In this document: positions 49,787 through 58,069 of the stretch, piece after piece
How the letters are laid out: the number at the start of each line of letters is the position of its first letter
Position numbering within the stretch: position 1 is the first letter of the stretch
Origin: HGM11367 sp964600435
Lineage (GTDB): Bacteria > Bacillota > Clostridia > Christensenellales > UBA1242
NCBI GenBank assembly: GCA_964600435.1
Contig: CAZRJB010000001.1
Span: 1 to 64,000, forward strand
Length of the DNA stretch: 64,000 nucleotides
Direction: 5' to 3'
Translations under genes and position numbers: made by a program
Notes under the pieces: generated by a model
Database searches by the model: none
The model's input: only the letters and a program-made list of their open reading frames with translations
Told to the model about the DNA's origin: nothing

Positions 49787-51574
49787 TTATTCAACAGTTA
49801 CGCTTTTTGCAAGGTTTCGAGGCTGGTCGGGGTTTATGCCTTTGTTTATACTTGTAAAATATGCGAATTGTTGAAATGGAACAATTGAAGAAATTGGCAT
49901 GAGTTCTTCTTTAAATGTTTGCAACTTAATAACTTTATAAAACTTATTAGAAATTTCTGGAGGCAGGTCAAATTGTGTGACAAAAATAACTTTTGCTCCA
50001 CGTGCCTGACTTTCAAATGCACCATTAAGGGTTTTGTCTAATAGGTTTTTTTGAGTTGCAATTGCAAAAAGATATGAACTTTTGTCAATAAGTGCCAAAA
50101 AACCATGTTTTAATTCTCCTGATGCATGCTCACTAGAAAAAATATAGGTTATTTCTTTTAATTTTAAACTGGCTTCTTGTGCTGTTATATAATCATAACT
50201 TCTGCCAATAAAAAACACATTTTTTGCATTTTTAATGCTTTTTGTTAGGTCAAAAAATTCTTCAAAACTTAAATTTAAATTGTTTGAAATTTGAGAAATA
50301 TCATCAAAATAATTATTGTTTTCACCCCAAAGTTCGTTTTTTAAATGCATTGAAAGCATATACAAAACCGATATTTGAGCAGTGTAGGCTTTTGTGGAGG
50401 CAACTGCAATTTCTGTGCCTGCACAAACTGGTAAAACACTCTTACAATTTCTGGCAAGCGAACTATAAGGCACATTGGTTAAAGCAATTGTGGTGGCTTT
50501 ATTTTTGTTGGCAATGCTGCAAACTCCCAAAGTGTCGGCAGTTTCTCCACTTTGACTAACCAAAATGCAAAGTGTTTTTTTGTTTATTAGTGGATTAGAA
50601 TACCTATATTCGCTCGCAATATGAGCCGAAGCATCTATTCGAGCATTTTCTTGCAAAAATTTTGCACCAATTTGTGCAGCATGATAAGCGCTTCCACAAC
50701 CAATTAAAACAACTTTATTAAATTTGGAAATATAATTTTTATTAAATAATTTAAAATAATTATTTTTTTTGTAATTAATAACCAAATTTTTTAACACAAC
50801 AGGTGTTTCAAAAATTTCTTTAATCATAAAATGATTAAAATTATCTTTTGTGTAATAATTATCTAAATTTGATAATTTTTTTGTGTTTTTTTTAATAATT
50901 TTTCCATTAATGTTATAAAAAACAATTTTGTTGCTTGTTACTTCACAAAATTCGTTGTCGTTTAATTCATAAAACTCGTCAACTTTGTTTTTAAAACAAA
51001 CAATATCACTTGAAACATACACACACTCCTTATTTTTTGCAACAAAAATAGGACTTTTGTTTTTTGCTAAAAATAGTGTGTTTTTGTAGTTTTTGTTTAA
51101 GCAGGCTAGCGCAAAAGAACCATTAAGCATTTTTGCTGTTTTTATTAAAGTTTTAATTGGACTTGTGTCTTTGTTAAATTGAAGAAGGTTGCACACAACT
51201 TCGGTGTCTGTTTGGCTTTTAAATTTAAAACCCATGCTTTCTAACTCTGTTTTTATTTGGTTATAGTTTTCAATTATTCCGTTATGTACAATTGCCCAAG
51301 TGTTATTGTTTGAAGAATGTGGATGTGCATTTGTTTTGTTTGGTTTTCCATGAGTTGCCCATCGTGTGTGTGCAATTCCGCATGTGTAATCTTGTTTATA
51401 AACCAATTTTTTTTCTAAGTTTGCAATTTTTCCAGAACTTTTAACAACTTTAATTAAATTATTGTTTAGAGTTGCAATGCCGGCAGAATCGTAACCCCTA
51501 TATTCCAGCATTTTTAAGTTGTCGATTAATGTTTTTTCAACATTTGTCCCAATATAACCAGCAATGCCACACAT
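49787..51574 (-). CDS. glmS: Glucosamine-6-phosphate synthase GlmS
   Basis: This amidotransferase makes glucosamine-6-phosphate from fructose-6-phosphate and glutamine. The nucleophile Cys2 follows Met (MCGIAGYIG) and the two SIS isomerase domains have VSQSGETADT and the C-terminal AKSVTVE. It is the last gene of a glmU-glmM-glmS cluster on the minus strand, 2 bases after glmM. No glmS ribozyme can fit, since only 2 bases separate it from glmM. Confidence 0.97.
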   Translation of the reverse strand: MCGIAGYIGTNVEKTLIDNLKMLEYRGYDSAGIATLNNNLIKVVKSSGKIANLEKKLVYKQDYTCGIAHTRWATHGKPNKTNAHPHSSNNNTWAIVHNGIIENYNQIKTELESMGFKFKSQTDTEVVCNLLQFNKDTSPIKTLIKTAKMLNGSFALACLNKNYKNTLFLAKNKSPIFVAKNKECVYVSSDIVCFKNKVDEFYELNDNEFCEVTSNKIVFYNINGKIIKKNTKKLSNLDNYYTKDNFNHFMIKEIFETPVVLKNLVINYKKNNYFKLFNKNYISKFNKVVLIGCGSAYHAAQIGAKFLQENARIDASAHIASEYRYSNPLINKKTLCILVSQSGETADTLGVCSIANKNKATTIALTNVPYSSLARNCKSVLPVCAGTEIAVASTKAYTAQISVLYMLSMHLKNELWGENNNYFDDISQISNNLNLSFEEFFDLTKSIKNAKNVFFIGRSYDYITAQEASLKLKEITYIFSSEHASGELKHGFLALIDKSSYLFAIATQKNLLDKTLNGAFESQARGAKVIFVTQFDLPPEISNKFYKVIKLQTFKEELMPISSIVPFQQFAYFTSINKGINPDQPRNLAKSVTVE

Positions 51575-51576
51575 GT

Positions 51577-52899
51577 TTAGTTCTCCTTGTTATCAATTTT
51601 ATATACAATTTCTTCAATCTTTTGTGCGCTGTTTGTTGCTTTTGCTAAATTGTTTGTTTCAACCATAATTCTGATTTTGTTTTCTGTTCCTGAAACTCTA
51701 ACCATAATTCTAGAGTCTTTGCCCAGAATGTTTTCTTCTTTGTTTATTGCCTCTGTTAACGATTCGCTGTTTATAACTCTCATTTTATCTGAAACAGTGC
51801 AATCTATATTGCATTGTGGATAAACTGGCACTTGCGATAACTCACTAAGTGGTTTTTTTAATTCCACAACCATTTCGGACAATTTGATTGCCGTTAAAAT
51901 ACCATCACCAGTGGTGGAGTGGTCACGCAAAATAACATGTCCAGATTTTTCTCCACCCAAATTTAATTTGTCTTTTTCAATTTTTTCAATAACATATTTA
52001 TCGCCAATGTCTGTTCTTTCTAGTTTTATGTCTAGTTTGTTTAATTCTTTTTCTAGCCCCATGTTTGTGTGCCTTGTTCCAACAACAGTATTTTTTCTTA
52101 ACAAATTATTGCTTTTAAAATATTTTGCAAGCATAAAAACAATCAAGTCGCCGTCAATAATATTGCCGTTTTCGTCACAAGCAATAACTCTGTCAGAATC
52201 GCCATCAAAAGCAAAACCAAAATCTGCAGCATGTTTTATAACGGCAGACTTTAAGTTGTCTGGATGCAAAGACCCGCAATTGTTGTTAATGTTTTTGCCA
52301 TCGTTTTTACATGCAATTTTTATTACATTTGCACCTAATTTTGAGAATATTTTAGGGGCAATTTTATAACTTGCACCATTGCTTGCATCAACAACAATTT
52401 TTAAATTGTTAAGTTTGTTTTTGCAACAACATAAAAGATGCTTTTCATATAACTGAACAAGGTTTTTATCTTGCTTATAAACACCAATCCTTTGTGGAGA
52501 TATTGTAAAATTGTGAACAAAACGACGTTCAAGCGAATTTTCTTTTATGTCGCCAAGTTTAAAACCATTTTCGTCAAAAATTTTTATTCCATTAAATTCT
52601 GCTGTGTTATGCGAAGCACTTATAACAACCCCAAAATCTGAACCCAAAACTCTAGTTAAATAGGCAATTCCAGCAGTTGGACAAATTCCAACATCAATAA
52701 TGTTGGCGCCTGCACACAATGCTCCACCAGCAAATGCAATTGTTAAACAACTTCCAGAAATTCTTGTGTCTTGCCCAATGATTATTGTTGGCTTATCTAA
52801 ACAAGAACCAAGAGCATTGCCACACTTATATGCCAAATCAAATGTTAACTCACTGTTGATTTTTCCACGTATGCCATCCGTTCCAAAAAAAATGCCCAT
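51577..52899 (-). CDS. glmM: Phosphoglucosamine mutase GlmM
   Basis: This enzyme interconverts glucosamine-6-phosphate and glucosamine-1-phosphate. The active-site phosphoserine loop VVISASHN and the metal loop DGDSDR are present, and the N-terminus GIFFGTDGIRG is typical. It is tightly packed between the GlmU-like and glmS genes (gaps of 0 and 2 bases). Confidence 0.97.
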   Translation of the reverse strand: MGIFFGTDGIRGKINSELTFDLAYKCGNALGSCLDKPTIIIGQDTRISGSCLTIAFAGGALCAGANIIDVGICPTAGIAYLTRVLGSDFGVVISASHNTAEFNGIKIFDENGFKLGDIKENSLERRFVHNFTISPQRIGVYKQDKNLVQLYEKHLLCCCKNKLNNLKIVVDASNGASYKIAPKIFSKLGANVIKIACKNDGKNINNNCGSLHPDNLKSAVIKHAADFGFAFDGDSDRVIACDENGNIIDGDLIVFMLAKYFKSNNLLRKNTVVGTRHTNMGLEKELNKLDIKLERTDIGDKYVIEKIEKDKLNLGGEKSGHVILRDHSTTGDGILTAIKLSEMVVELKKPLSELSQVPVYPQCNIDCTVSDKMRVINSESLTEAINKEENILGKDSRIMVRVSGTENKIRIMVETNNLAKATNSAQKIEEIVYKIDNKEN

Positions 52900-53547
52900 T
52901 TAGTTTTGCTCCTTTAAATACTTTTTGGCTTTTTTTGGTTTTATGGTTTCTTTTTGTCTGCCAATCACAAAATCAAATTCTTCTGTGTTTGTTGTTAGAG
53001 TTGTTCCGGCACAAACATATGTGTTATCTTTAATTTCAAGCGGTGCAATAAGGTTAACATTGCTACCAATAAAACAGTTGTTGCCAACCGTTATTTTGTT
53101 TTTAGTTTTTCCGTTATAGTTAACAAAAATTGTACCACAACCAATGTTGCAGTTTTTGCCTATGGAACAATCTCCAATATATGCCAAGTGGTTGGCTTTT
53201 GTTCCACTTTTAATAATTGAGTTTTTAATTTCAACAAAGTTGCCAATTTTGCAATTGTCACCCACAACAGAATTAGGCCTTAGTCTGCTAAATGGACCAA
53301 TTGAAACATTTTTTTTGATTTCACTTTGCTCCAAATAGCTGCTGTCAACAACAGAATTTTCACCAATTCGGCAGTTAACAATATAATTGTTTGCTTTAAT
53401 AACAACATTGTCAGCAATGTATGTATTTCCTAGAATTATGTTGTTTGGATAAACAACAACATTGTTTCCAAAAACAACAGAGGAGTCTATATGGCAAGAT
53501 TTTTTGTTAATATATTTTACTTTTTTTAGGGTGGGCTTGTGTGGCAC
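52900..53547 (-). CDS. GlmU C-terminal-type acetyltransferase without uridylyltransferase domain
   Basis: The 215-residue protein is a left-handed beta helix with hexapeptide repeats (GNTYIADNVVIK..., IGENSVVDSSYLEQSEIKKNVSIGPFSRLRP). It matches the C-terminal half of GlmU, including the acetyltransferase segment GNFVEIKNSII...HLAYIGDCSIGKNCNIGCG and the NYNGKTKNKITVG region. The N-terminal pyrophosphorylase domain (about 230 residues in GlmU) is absent and no trace is seen upstream. The second step, UTP-dependent activation, must be encoded elsewhere. It heads the operon with glmM and glmS. Confidence 0.88.
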   Translation of the reverse strand: MPHKPTLKKVKYINKKSCHIDSSVVFGNNVVVYPNNIILGNTYIADNVVIKANNYIVNCRIGENSVVDSSYLEQSEIKKNVSIGPFSRLRPNSVVGDNCKIGNFVEIKNSIIKSGTKANHLAYIGDCSIGKNCNIGCGTIFVNYNGKTKNKITVGNNCFIGSNVNLIAPLEIKDNTYVCAGTTLTTNTEEFDFVIGRQKETIKPKKAKKYLKEQN

Positions 53548-53604
53548 GTTATCTCCTTTTTACCTAGTACAATATATTAAAAAAAACAAAATGTTGTCAC
53601 TTTG

Positions 53605-54372
53605 CTATTCTTTAATTAAAACATCCACAACATGAGAACTTGCACCAATCATGCTCAAGTTTGAAGAATTAAACAAAACATATTGCTTATAAAAATTAAA
53701 ATCTTTTTCGGAAAGTTTGTTAACATATTGTCTAATGTAGTCGGTTGGACCATCAGGCGAAAAAATTTGTTTTCTGGTTAACTCAGCCAAGTTGTTATAT
53801 TTTTCAATGTCTTGCAAATGCACATAGCTATAAAGGTCTTTCTCGGTTGAAATAATGTTAAAATTGCTGTCAATTTTGCCATGCATAAGACAATCTTCAA
53901 TGTTGTTGTCCATAATGCCGTGCCTAACAAGTGCATAATCAGCAAGCAGATACGCAACAAAAATCAAGCCACCTTTTTTGGTGACCCTTTTTGCTTCTTG
54001 CAAAGCTTTAACTTTGTCTTCGGTTTTAAAAAGGTGATACATTGGCCCTAAAAGCAAAGTTATGTCAAAAGAGTTGTCTTTAAATTTTTTTAGGTTTAAA
54101 GCATTGCCCTGAAACGCTTTAATGGCTGAATTTTTTTGCTTAAGAACACTTAAGTTTTTTTTAACAAGTTCAACGGCGGTAACATCGTAACCCAAATTAT
54201 ACAGTTCAATGCTATATCTCCCAGTTCCAGCACCAATATCAATAATTTTAGAATTATTGGTTAATGCTTTGCTAACATGCTCCATTGTAACAAAAAACTC
54301 CACTTGTCCATGTCTGGAAAGCAGCCTTTTGTCTTCGTTAAATTTGTTGTAATATTTTTCTATTTCATTCAT
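53605..54372 (-). CDS. Class I SAM-dependent methyltransferase
   Basis: The 255-residue protein has the SAM-binding motif IIDIGAGTGRYS near 40-51 and later motifs typical of the UbiE/Methyltransf_11 group (NSFDITLLLGPMYHLF, AKRVTKKGGLIFVAYL). The substrate cannot be told. It has no membrane segment. It sits next to the glm operon with its own spacing of 57 bases, and a gene-poor stretch lies upstream. Confidence 0.9.
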   Translation of the reverse strand: MNEIEKYYNKFNEDKRLLSRHGQVEFFVTMEHVSKALTNNSKIIDIGAGTGRYSIELYNLGYDVTAVELVKKNLSVLKQKNSAIKAFQGNALNLKKFKDNSFDITLLLGPMYHLFKTEDKVKALQEAKRVTKKGGLIFVAYLLADYALVRHGIMDNNIEDCLMHGKIDSNFNIISTEKDLYSYVHLQDIEKYNNLAELTRKQIFSPDGPTDYIRQYVNKLSEKDFNFYKQYVLFNSSNLSMIGASSHVVDVLIKE

Positions 54373-54428
54373 TTTTTTTGTTTCTTTCTTTTATTTCAAA
54401 ATATATAACCCATGAGATGCTGATTTGC

Positions 54429-54560
54429 TCACAAGTTTTCTAAATCAAGTTTGCTGACACAAACTCCGTTAAAAATAACGGCATCACGGTTTGAATAAAC
54501 ATTAGTTGCTGGCAAATATCCTTTGGGCTGCTTGCCATAAACTTCCGATAATTTTAACAT
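54429..54560 (-). CDS. Doubtful 43-residue ORF
   Basis: In a 317-base gap, the minus strand contains an ORF reading MLKLSEVYGKQPKGYLPATNVY... to a TGA. Composition looks coding-like, but the ribosome site is weak and no family is recognised. It may be a remnant of a larger gene. The remaining part of the gap holds the aspS promoter. Confidence 0.35.
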   Translation of the reverse strand: MLKLSEVYGKQPKGYLPATNVYSNRDAVIFNGVCVSKLDLENL

Positions 54561-54627
54561 TATTTTTCTGTTTTATCAATTTAATTACACAAAATTGAAT
54601 AATAAATTATTATTTTTTTCTTTTAGT

Positions 54628-54657
54628 TTGACTTTGTAGGCTATTAAGAACTATAAT
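54628..54657 (+). promoter_or_regulatory. Promoter of aspS
   Basis: TTGACT (54628-54633) and TATAAT (54652-54657) with an 18-base spacer lie 33 bases before the ATG. The leader is too short for a T-box. Confidence 0.7.
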
Positions 54658-54689
54658 TCAAATGCTAAATATATTTAATTGGAGATCAC

Positions 54690-56438
54690 ATGAAAGAAAA
54701 CATATACAGAACACATAATTGTGGCGAATTAAGAATTGAAGATGTTAACAAACAAGTCAAACTTGCTGGCTGGGTTAATTCTATAAGAAAACTTGGCGGA
54801 ATATCTTTTTTAACCTTGCGTGACCATTTTGGAGTTACTCAAATAATTGTAAACAACGAAAGCATGTTGTTGGACATTTGCAAAGAAAGCACAATTTCGG
54901 TTTGCGGAAAAGTTTTAGAGCGTTCCAACAAAAACTCTAACATGCCAACTGGAGAAATTGAAGTGGTTGCAGAAACAATTGAACTTTTAGGCAAAAGCCT
55001 TAATGTTTTGCCTTTTGAAATTTCAGAAGCACCAAACACAAAAGAAGAACTTAGGTTAAAATATAGATATTTAGATTTAAGAAATCCACAAAGCCACAAC
55101 ACAATTGTTTTTAGGGCAAATGTTTTAAATTGGGTTAGAAACAAACTCACAAACATGGGCTTTTTAGAAGTTCAAACCCCAATTTTAACTTCTTCTAGCC
55201 CCGAAGGCGCAAGGGACTATATTGTTCCAACAGTAAATGCTCCGGGCGAATTTTATGCATTGCCACAAGCACCACAACAATTTAAACAATTGTTAATGAT
55301 TTCTGGCTTTGATAAATATTTTCAAGTTGCACCTTGTTTTAGAAACGAAGCGGCTCGTGCTGACCGTTCTCCGGGAGAGTTTTATCAAATTGACCTTGAA
55401 ATGAGTTTTGCCACTCAAGAAGATGTTATGAGTGCTTGTGAAGAGTTTGTTGTTGACTTGTTTAAAGAGTTTACAAACAAACAAATAGATGAATCACCAT
55501 TTGTTAAAATTCCTTATAAAGATGCAATTGAAAAATATTGTAGCGATAAACCAGATTTAAGAAATCCGCTTGTTGTTCACGACTTGACAAACATTTTTGC
55601 AGACACTGAATTTAATGCTTTTAAAGGCAAAACAATAAAAGCAATTTCTTGCATGGCTGGTGAAAAACCAAGGCGTTTTTATGACGACCTAGGCAAGTAT
55701 ATTGTTTCGTTTGAAGGCAAGGGTTTGGCATGGTTAAAATTTTTAGACGGCGAGTTTTCAGGCAGCATTGCAAAATTTTTAACAGATAAAAACAAACAAG
55801 ACTTAAAAAATGAGTTCAACTTGATGGGTGGCGAAAGCATTTTTATTATTGCTGACGAGAAAAAAATGGCAATAAAACTTGCAAATGTTTTAAGAAATGA
55901 ATTGGGTAAACAATTAGATTTAATAGATAAAAACAAAGTTGCTTTTTGCTGGATTTGTGATTTTCCTTTCTTTGAAGAAAACGAAGAAACAGGGCAAATA
56001 GATTTTGCACACAATCCGTTTTCAATGCCACAAGGCGGGTTAAATAGTTTGCAAAAGAAAAATCCTTTTGATATTTTGGCATATCAATATGACCTTGTTT
56101 GCAACGGATATGAAACTTTGAGCGGAGCAGTTAGAAACCATCAAACAGAACTAATGGTTAAAGCATTCGAAATGGCAGGCTATTCTAAGGCAGACGTAGA
56201 AACAAAATTTGGAGCATTATATAATGCTTTCCAATATGGAGCACCACCCCATGCAGGCGGAGCATTTGGTTTAGAGCGTTTGCTTATGATAATGACCGAT
56301 AACGAGTTTATTAGAGATGTTATTGCATTTCCATTAAACAAAAACGCTAAAGATTTAATGATGGGGGCGCCAAGCAGAGTAAGTGAAAAACAACTAAAAG
56401 ACGTTGGAATTCAATTAATAAACAAACAAGACAACTAA
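54690..56438 (+). CDS. aspS: Aspartyl-tRNA synthetase
   Basis: This class II synthetase has an N-terminal OB anticodon-binding domain (about 15-105), the motif FLEVQTPILTSSSPEGARDY, motif 2 FRNEAARADRSPGEFYQID and motif 3 GAFGLERLLM near the end, with the bacterial GAD insert between. At 582 residues the length is normal. It may be of the discriminating or the Asp/Asn type, which the sequence does not settle for me. Confidence 0.97.
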   Translation: MKENIYRTHNCGELRIEDVNKQVKLAGWVNSIRKLGGISFLTLRDHFGVTQIIVNNESMLLDICKESTISVCGKVLERSNKNSNMPTGEIEVVAETIELLGKSLNVLPFEISEAPNTKEELRLKYRYLDLRNPQSHNTIVFRANVLNWVRNKLTNMGFLEVQTPILTSSSPEGARDYIVPTVNAPGEFYALPQAPQQFKQLLMISGFDKYFQVAPCFRNEAARADRSPGEFYQIDLEMSFATQEDVMSACEEFVVDLFKEFTNKQIDESPFVKIPYKDAIEKYCSDKPDLRNPLVVHDLTNIFADTEFNAFKGKTIKAISCMAGEKPRRFYDDLGKYIVSFEGKGLAWLKFLDGEFSGSIAKFLTDKNKQDLKNEFNLMGGESIFIIADEKKMAIKLANVLRNELGKQLDLIDKNKVAFCWICDFPFFEENEETGQIDFAHNPFSMPQGGLNSLQKKNPFDILAYQYDLVCNGYETLSGAVRNHQTELMVKAFEMAGYSKADVETKFGALYNAFQYGAPPHAGGAFGLERLLMIMTDNEFIRDVIAFPLNKNAKDLMMGAPSRVSEKQLKDVGIQLINKQDN

Positions 56439-56515
56439 AATTTTATGAATTTTGCATTGTTTTTGTTTGCAAAAAACAATTTTAAAATGTTACCATGTTT
56501 ATGTAAGGAGTTAAT

Positions 56516-57292
56516 ATGTTTATTTTAGATAATAATAAAATGTTGCCAGAAATTTTTTTGGAAACAAGCAATCTTTTTGAAAAGGCATCCCAAGACATTG
56601 TCACTTTAAAAGAGTCTGTTTTGCTAGAAAACAAAGAAGCCAATGTTAAAGTGTTTTTTGAAAAATATAGCAAATTTCAAGAAAAAGGTTTGCAAATTTT
56701 TAAGTCATCCATGGGTGACCTTTGTGTTGGTTTAAAAGCTTTGGGCAACAAATTTGGTTCTTTAGGCGGTTCTTCATTTGTTTTGCTTTCTGATGTTTGC
56801 AACAATGTTATTATTGCAACTGGCGAGTTTATAAGTTTTGCAACAAGTTTTGTTCTGACTTCTGAACAAATCATGGAAGAAAGCACCAAAAATGTTGATT
56901 TATTTGTTGACTTGGTAGAAAATTATGTAAAATATTTTGTTTCAATTTCCAACTTATTTAAACAACTTAAAGATGCAACAATGCACTTATATGGCGATGC
57001 AAAAAATCGTTTAAAAAGCAATTTTGCAGAAATAGAAAGTTCACTTGTAAATTTTATTCATATGGCAAAAATAAAAATTGTTTCTGCAATTGCAAATGCA
57101 TGCATTGGCATGAAATTGGGTTATGATTGTTTTTCTGGTTTAACAAACATAAAGGTTGAAAACATTTTTGAAGACAATCTTTTTGATGAGCAAGGGCAAG
57201 CGAACAACACCGCAATAGAAAATTTGCTTTCTAAGTTTGTTAAATTTGAAGAAGCATTAGTTCAAGCAACCAAAGCATATCATCAAGAATAA
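56516..57292 (+). CDS. Hypothetical helical protein (258 aa)
   Basis: I do not recognise this protein. It is predicted to be almost all helix, with weakly hydrophobic stretches (SSFVLLSDVCNNVIIATGEFISFATSFVL) but no clear membrane anchor or signal peptide. The ribosome site AAGGAG is strong and a terminator follows at 57322. It is the last host-type gene before the phage head operon, but the terminator separates them. Confidence 0.65.
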   Translation: MFILDNNKMLPEIFLETSNLFEKASQDIVTLKESVLLENKEANVKVFFEKYSKFQEKGLQIFKSSMGDLCVGLKALGNKFGSLGGSSFVLLSDVCNNVIIATGEFISFATSFVLTSEQIMEESTKNVDLFVDLVENYVKYFVSISNLFKQLKDATMHLYGDAKNRLKSNFAEIESSLVNFIHMAKIKIVSAIANACIGMKLGYDCFSGLTNIKVENIFEDNLFDEQGQANNTAIENLLSKFVKFEEALVQATKAYHQE

Positions 57293-57321
57293 CATATATT
57301 TTTTTCAAACACATACAAATT

Positions 57322-57361
57322 GAGAGAATTATGGCTAAGTGCCTAGTTCTCTCTTTTTTTA
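57322..57361 (+). terminator. Terminator before the phage head operon
   Basis: GAGAGAA/TTCTCTC stem with outer pairing, followed by seven T residues. Confidence 0.85.
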
Positions 57362-57437
57362 GCATGTTTTGTTTTAAAGATGACTTTTATTTGATGGCTT
57401 TAAAAACTTTTGGGTTTTGTAAAATTTTATAAAAAAT

Positions 57438-57479
57438 GTGTAACAGGGGTATTGCAACAAAAAATAACGGTGATATATT
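57438..57479 (+). promoter_or_regulatory. Promoter of the phage head operon with box shared with groESL
   Basis: GTGTAACAGGGGTATTGCAA at 57438-57457 ends in TTGCAA (-35). TATATT follows at 57474-57479 after 16 bases. It equals the groESL box at 20013 except for one base and has the same spacing. The ribosome site AAAAAGGAG is at 57493-57501. Confidence 0.7.
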
Positions 57480-57514
57480 TTGCGTGATGTTCAAAAAGGA
57501 GATGTTAAAAAATT

Positions 57515-57886
57515 GTGAAAATTGCTGAAGAAATAGATGGCAAAATGATTAAAAAAGTGTTGGATGCGTTAAGCAAAAAAGCAACAGGTTACGAAACCAA
57601 AGAAATAACAGAAGAATATTCTAGTGACGGCAAAAGCGAAGTTTTAACAAAGCGTAAAGTTGTAAAACACTATGTTCCAGCAGATATTTCAGCAGCAAAA
57701 CTTTTGCTTGATATTTGCGGTACCGAAGAAGACAAAAGTTTTTTTGGAATGACGGACGAAGAACTGGACAACGAAGCAATTCGACTTTTTAAAGAATATC
57801 AGGAGTTAACCGAAAAAGATATATATCAAAATATAAAGGGAGAAAAAAGTGAAGATAGTCAAAATTGCATACAAAACAAAATGTGA
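57515..57886 (+). CDS. Small terminase-like phage protein
   Basis: The 123-residue protein (GTG start) has the pattern KKATGYETKEITEEYSSDG...LTKRKVVKHYVPADISAAKLLL that I associate with small genes placed just before terminase or portal genes in clostridial phages, where they often serve as terminase small subunits. There is no large terminase directly after it. The intact one is at 23958. It overlaps the next gene by 38 bases. Confidence 0.65.
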   Translation: MKIAEEIDGKMIKKVLDALSKKATGYETKEITEEYSSDGKSEVLTKRKVVKHYVPADISAAKLLLDICGTEEDKSFFGMTDEELDNEAIRLFKEYQELTEKDIYQNIKGEKSEDSQNCIQNKM

Positions 57887-58058
57887 TTTTCCAGGGTGTA
57901 AAAATCTTGCAACAAACACAATCTGTGACGAAATTGATTTAAACAAAAAAGTTGGACTTTGTGACGATTGTTTGTGTTCCATTTATGAAAGTGTTGCAAA
58001 AACAATTGTGCCAAAAAGCATAGAATCACCATTTAAAAAACAGAAAAAACTAAGATAA
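57849..58058 (+). CDS. Small zinc-finger-like protein of the head operon
   Basis: The 69-residue protein (GTG start, GGGAGAAAAAA before it) has Cys pairs CDFPGC and CDDC with another Cys between, consistent with a treble-clef-like zinc site, and a basic tail FKKQKKLR. It may bind DNA. Zinc-finger proteins near terminase genes sometimes help packaging. No family is certain. Confidence 0.6.
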   Translation: MKIVKIAYKTKCDFPGCKNLATNTICDEIDLNKKVGLCDDCLCSIYESVAKTIVPKSIESPFKKQKKLR

Positions 58059-58069
58059 GGAGAAAAAAT

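Noticed and set aside
51574..51577. glmS ribozyme
   Set aside because: glmS starts 2 bases after glmM, and the region upstream of the operon is under 60 bases, so there is no room for the ribozyme.
54429..54560. Conserved functional gene in the aspS upstream gap
   Set aside because: The 43-codon ORF lacks a good ribosome site and a recognisable family. It is kept only as a doubtful feature.
57849..58058. Zinc-finger gene as a frameshifted end of the small terminase
   Set aside because: It has its own ribosome site and a balanced Cys pattern. The overlap is of the normal operon kind.
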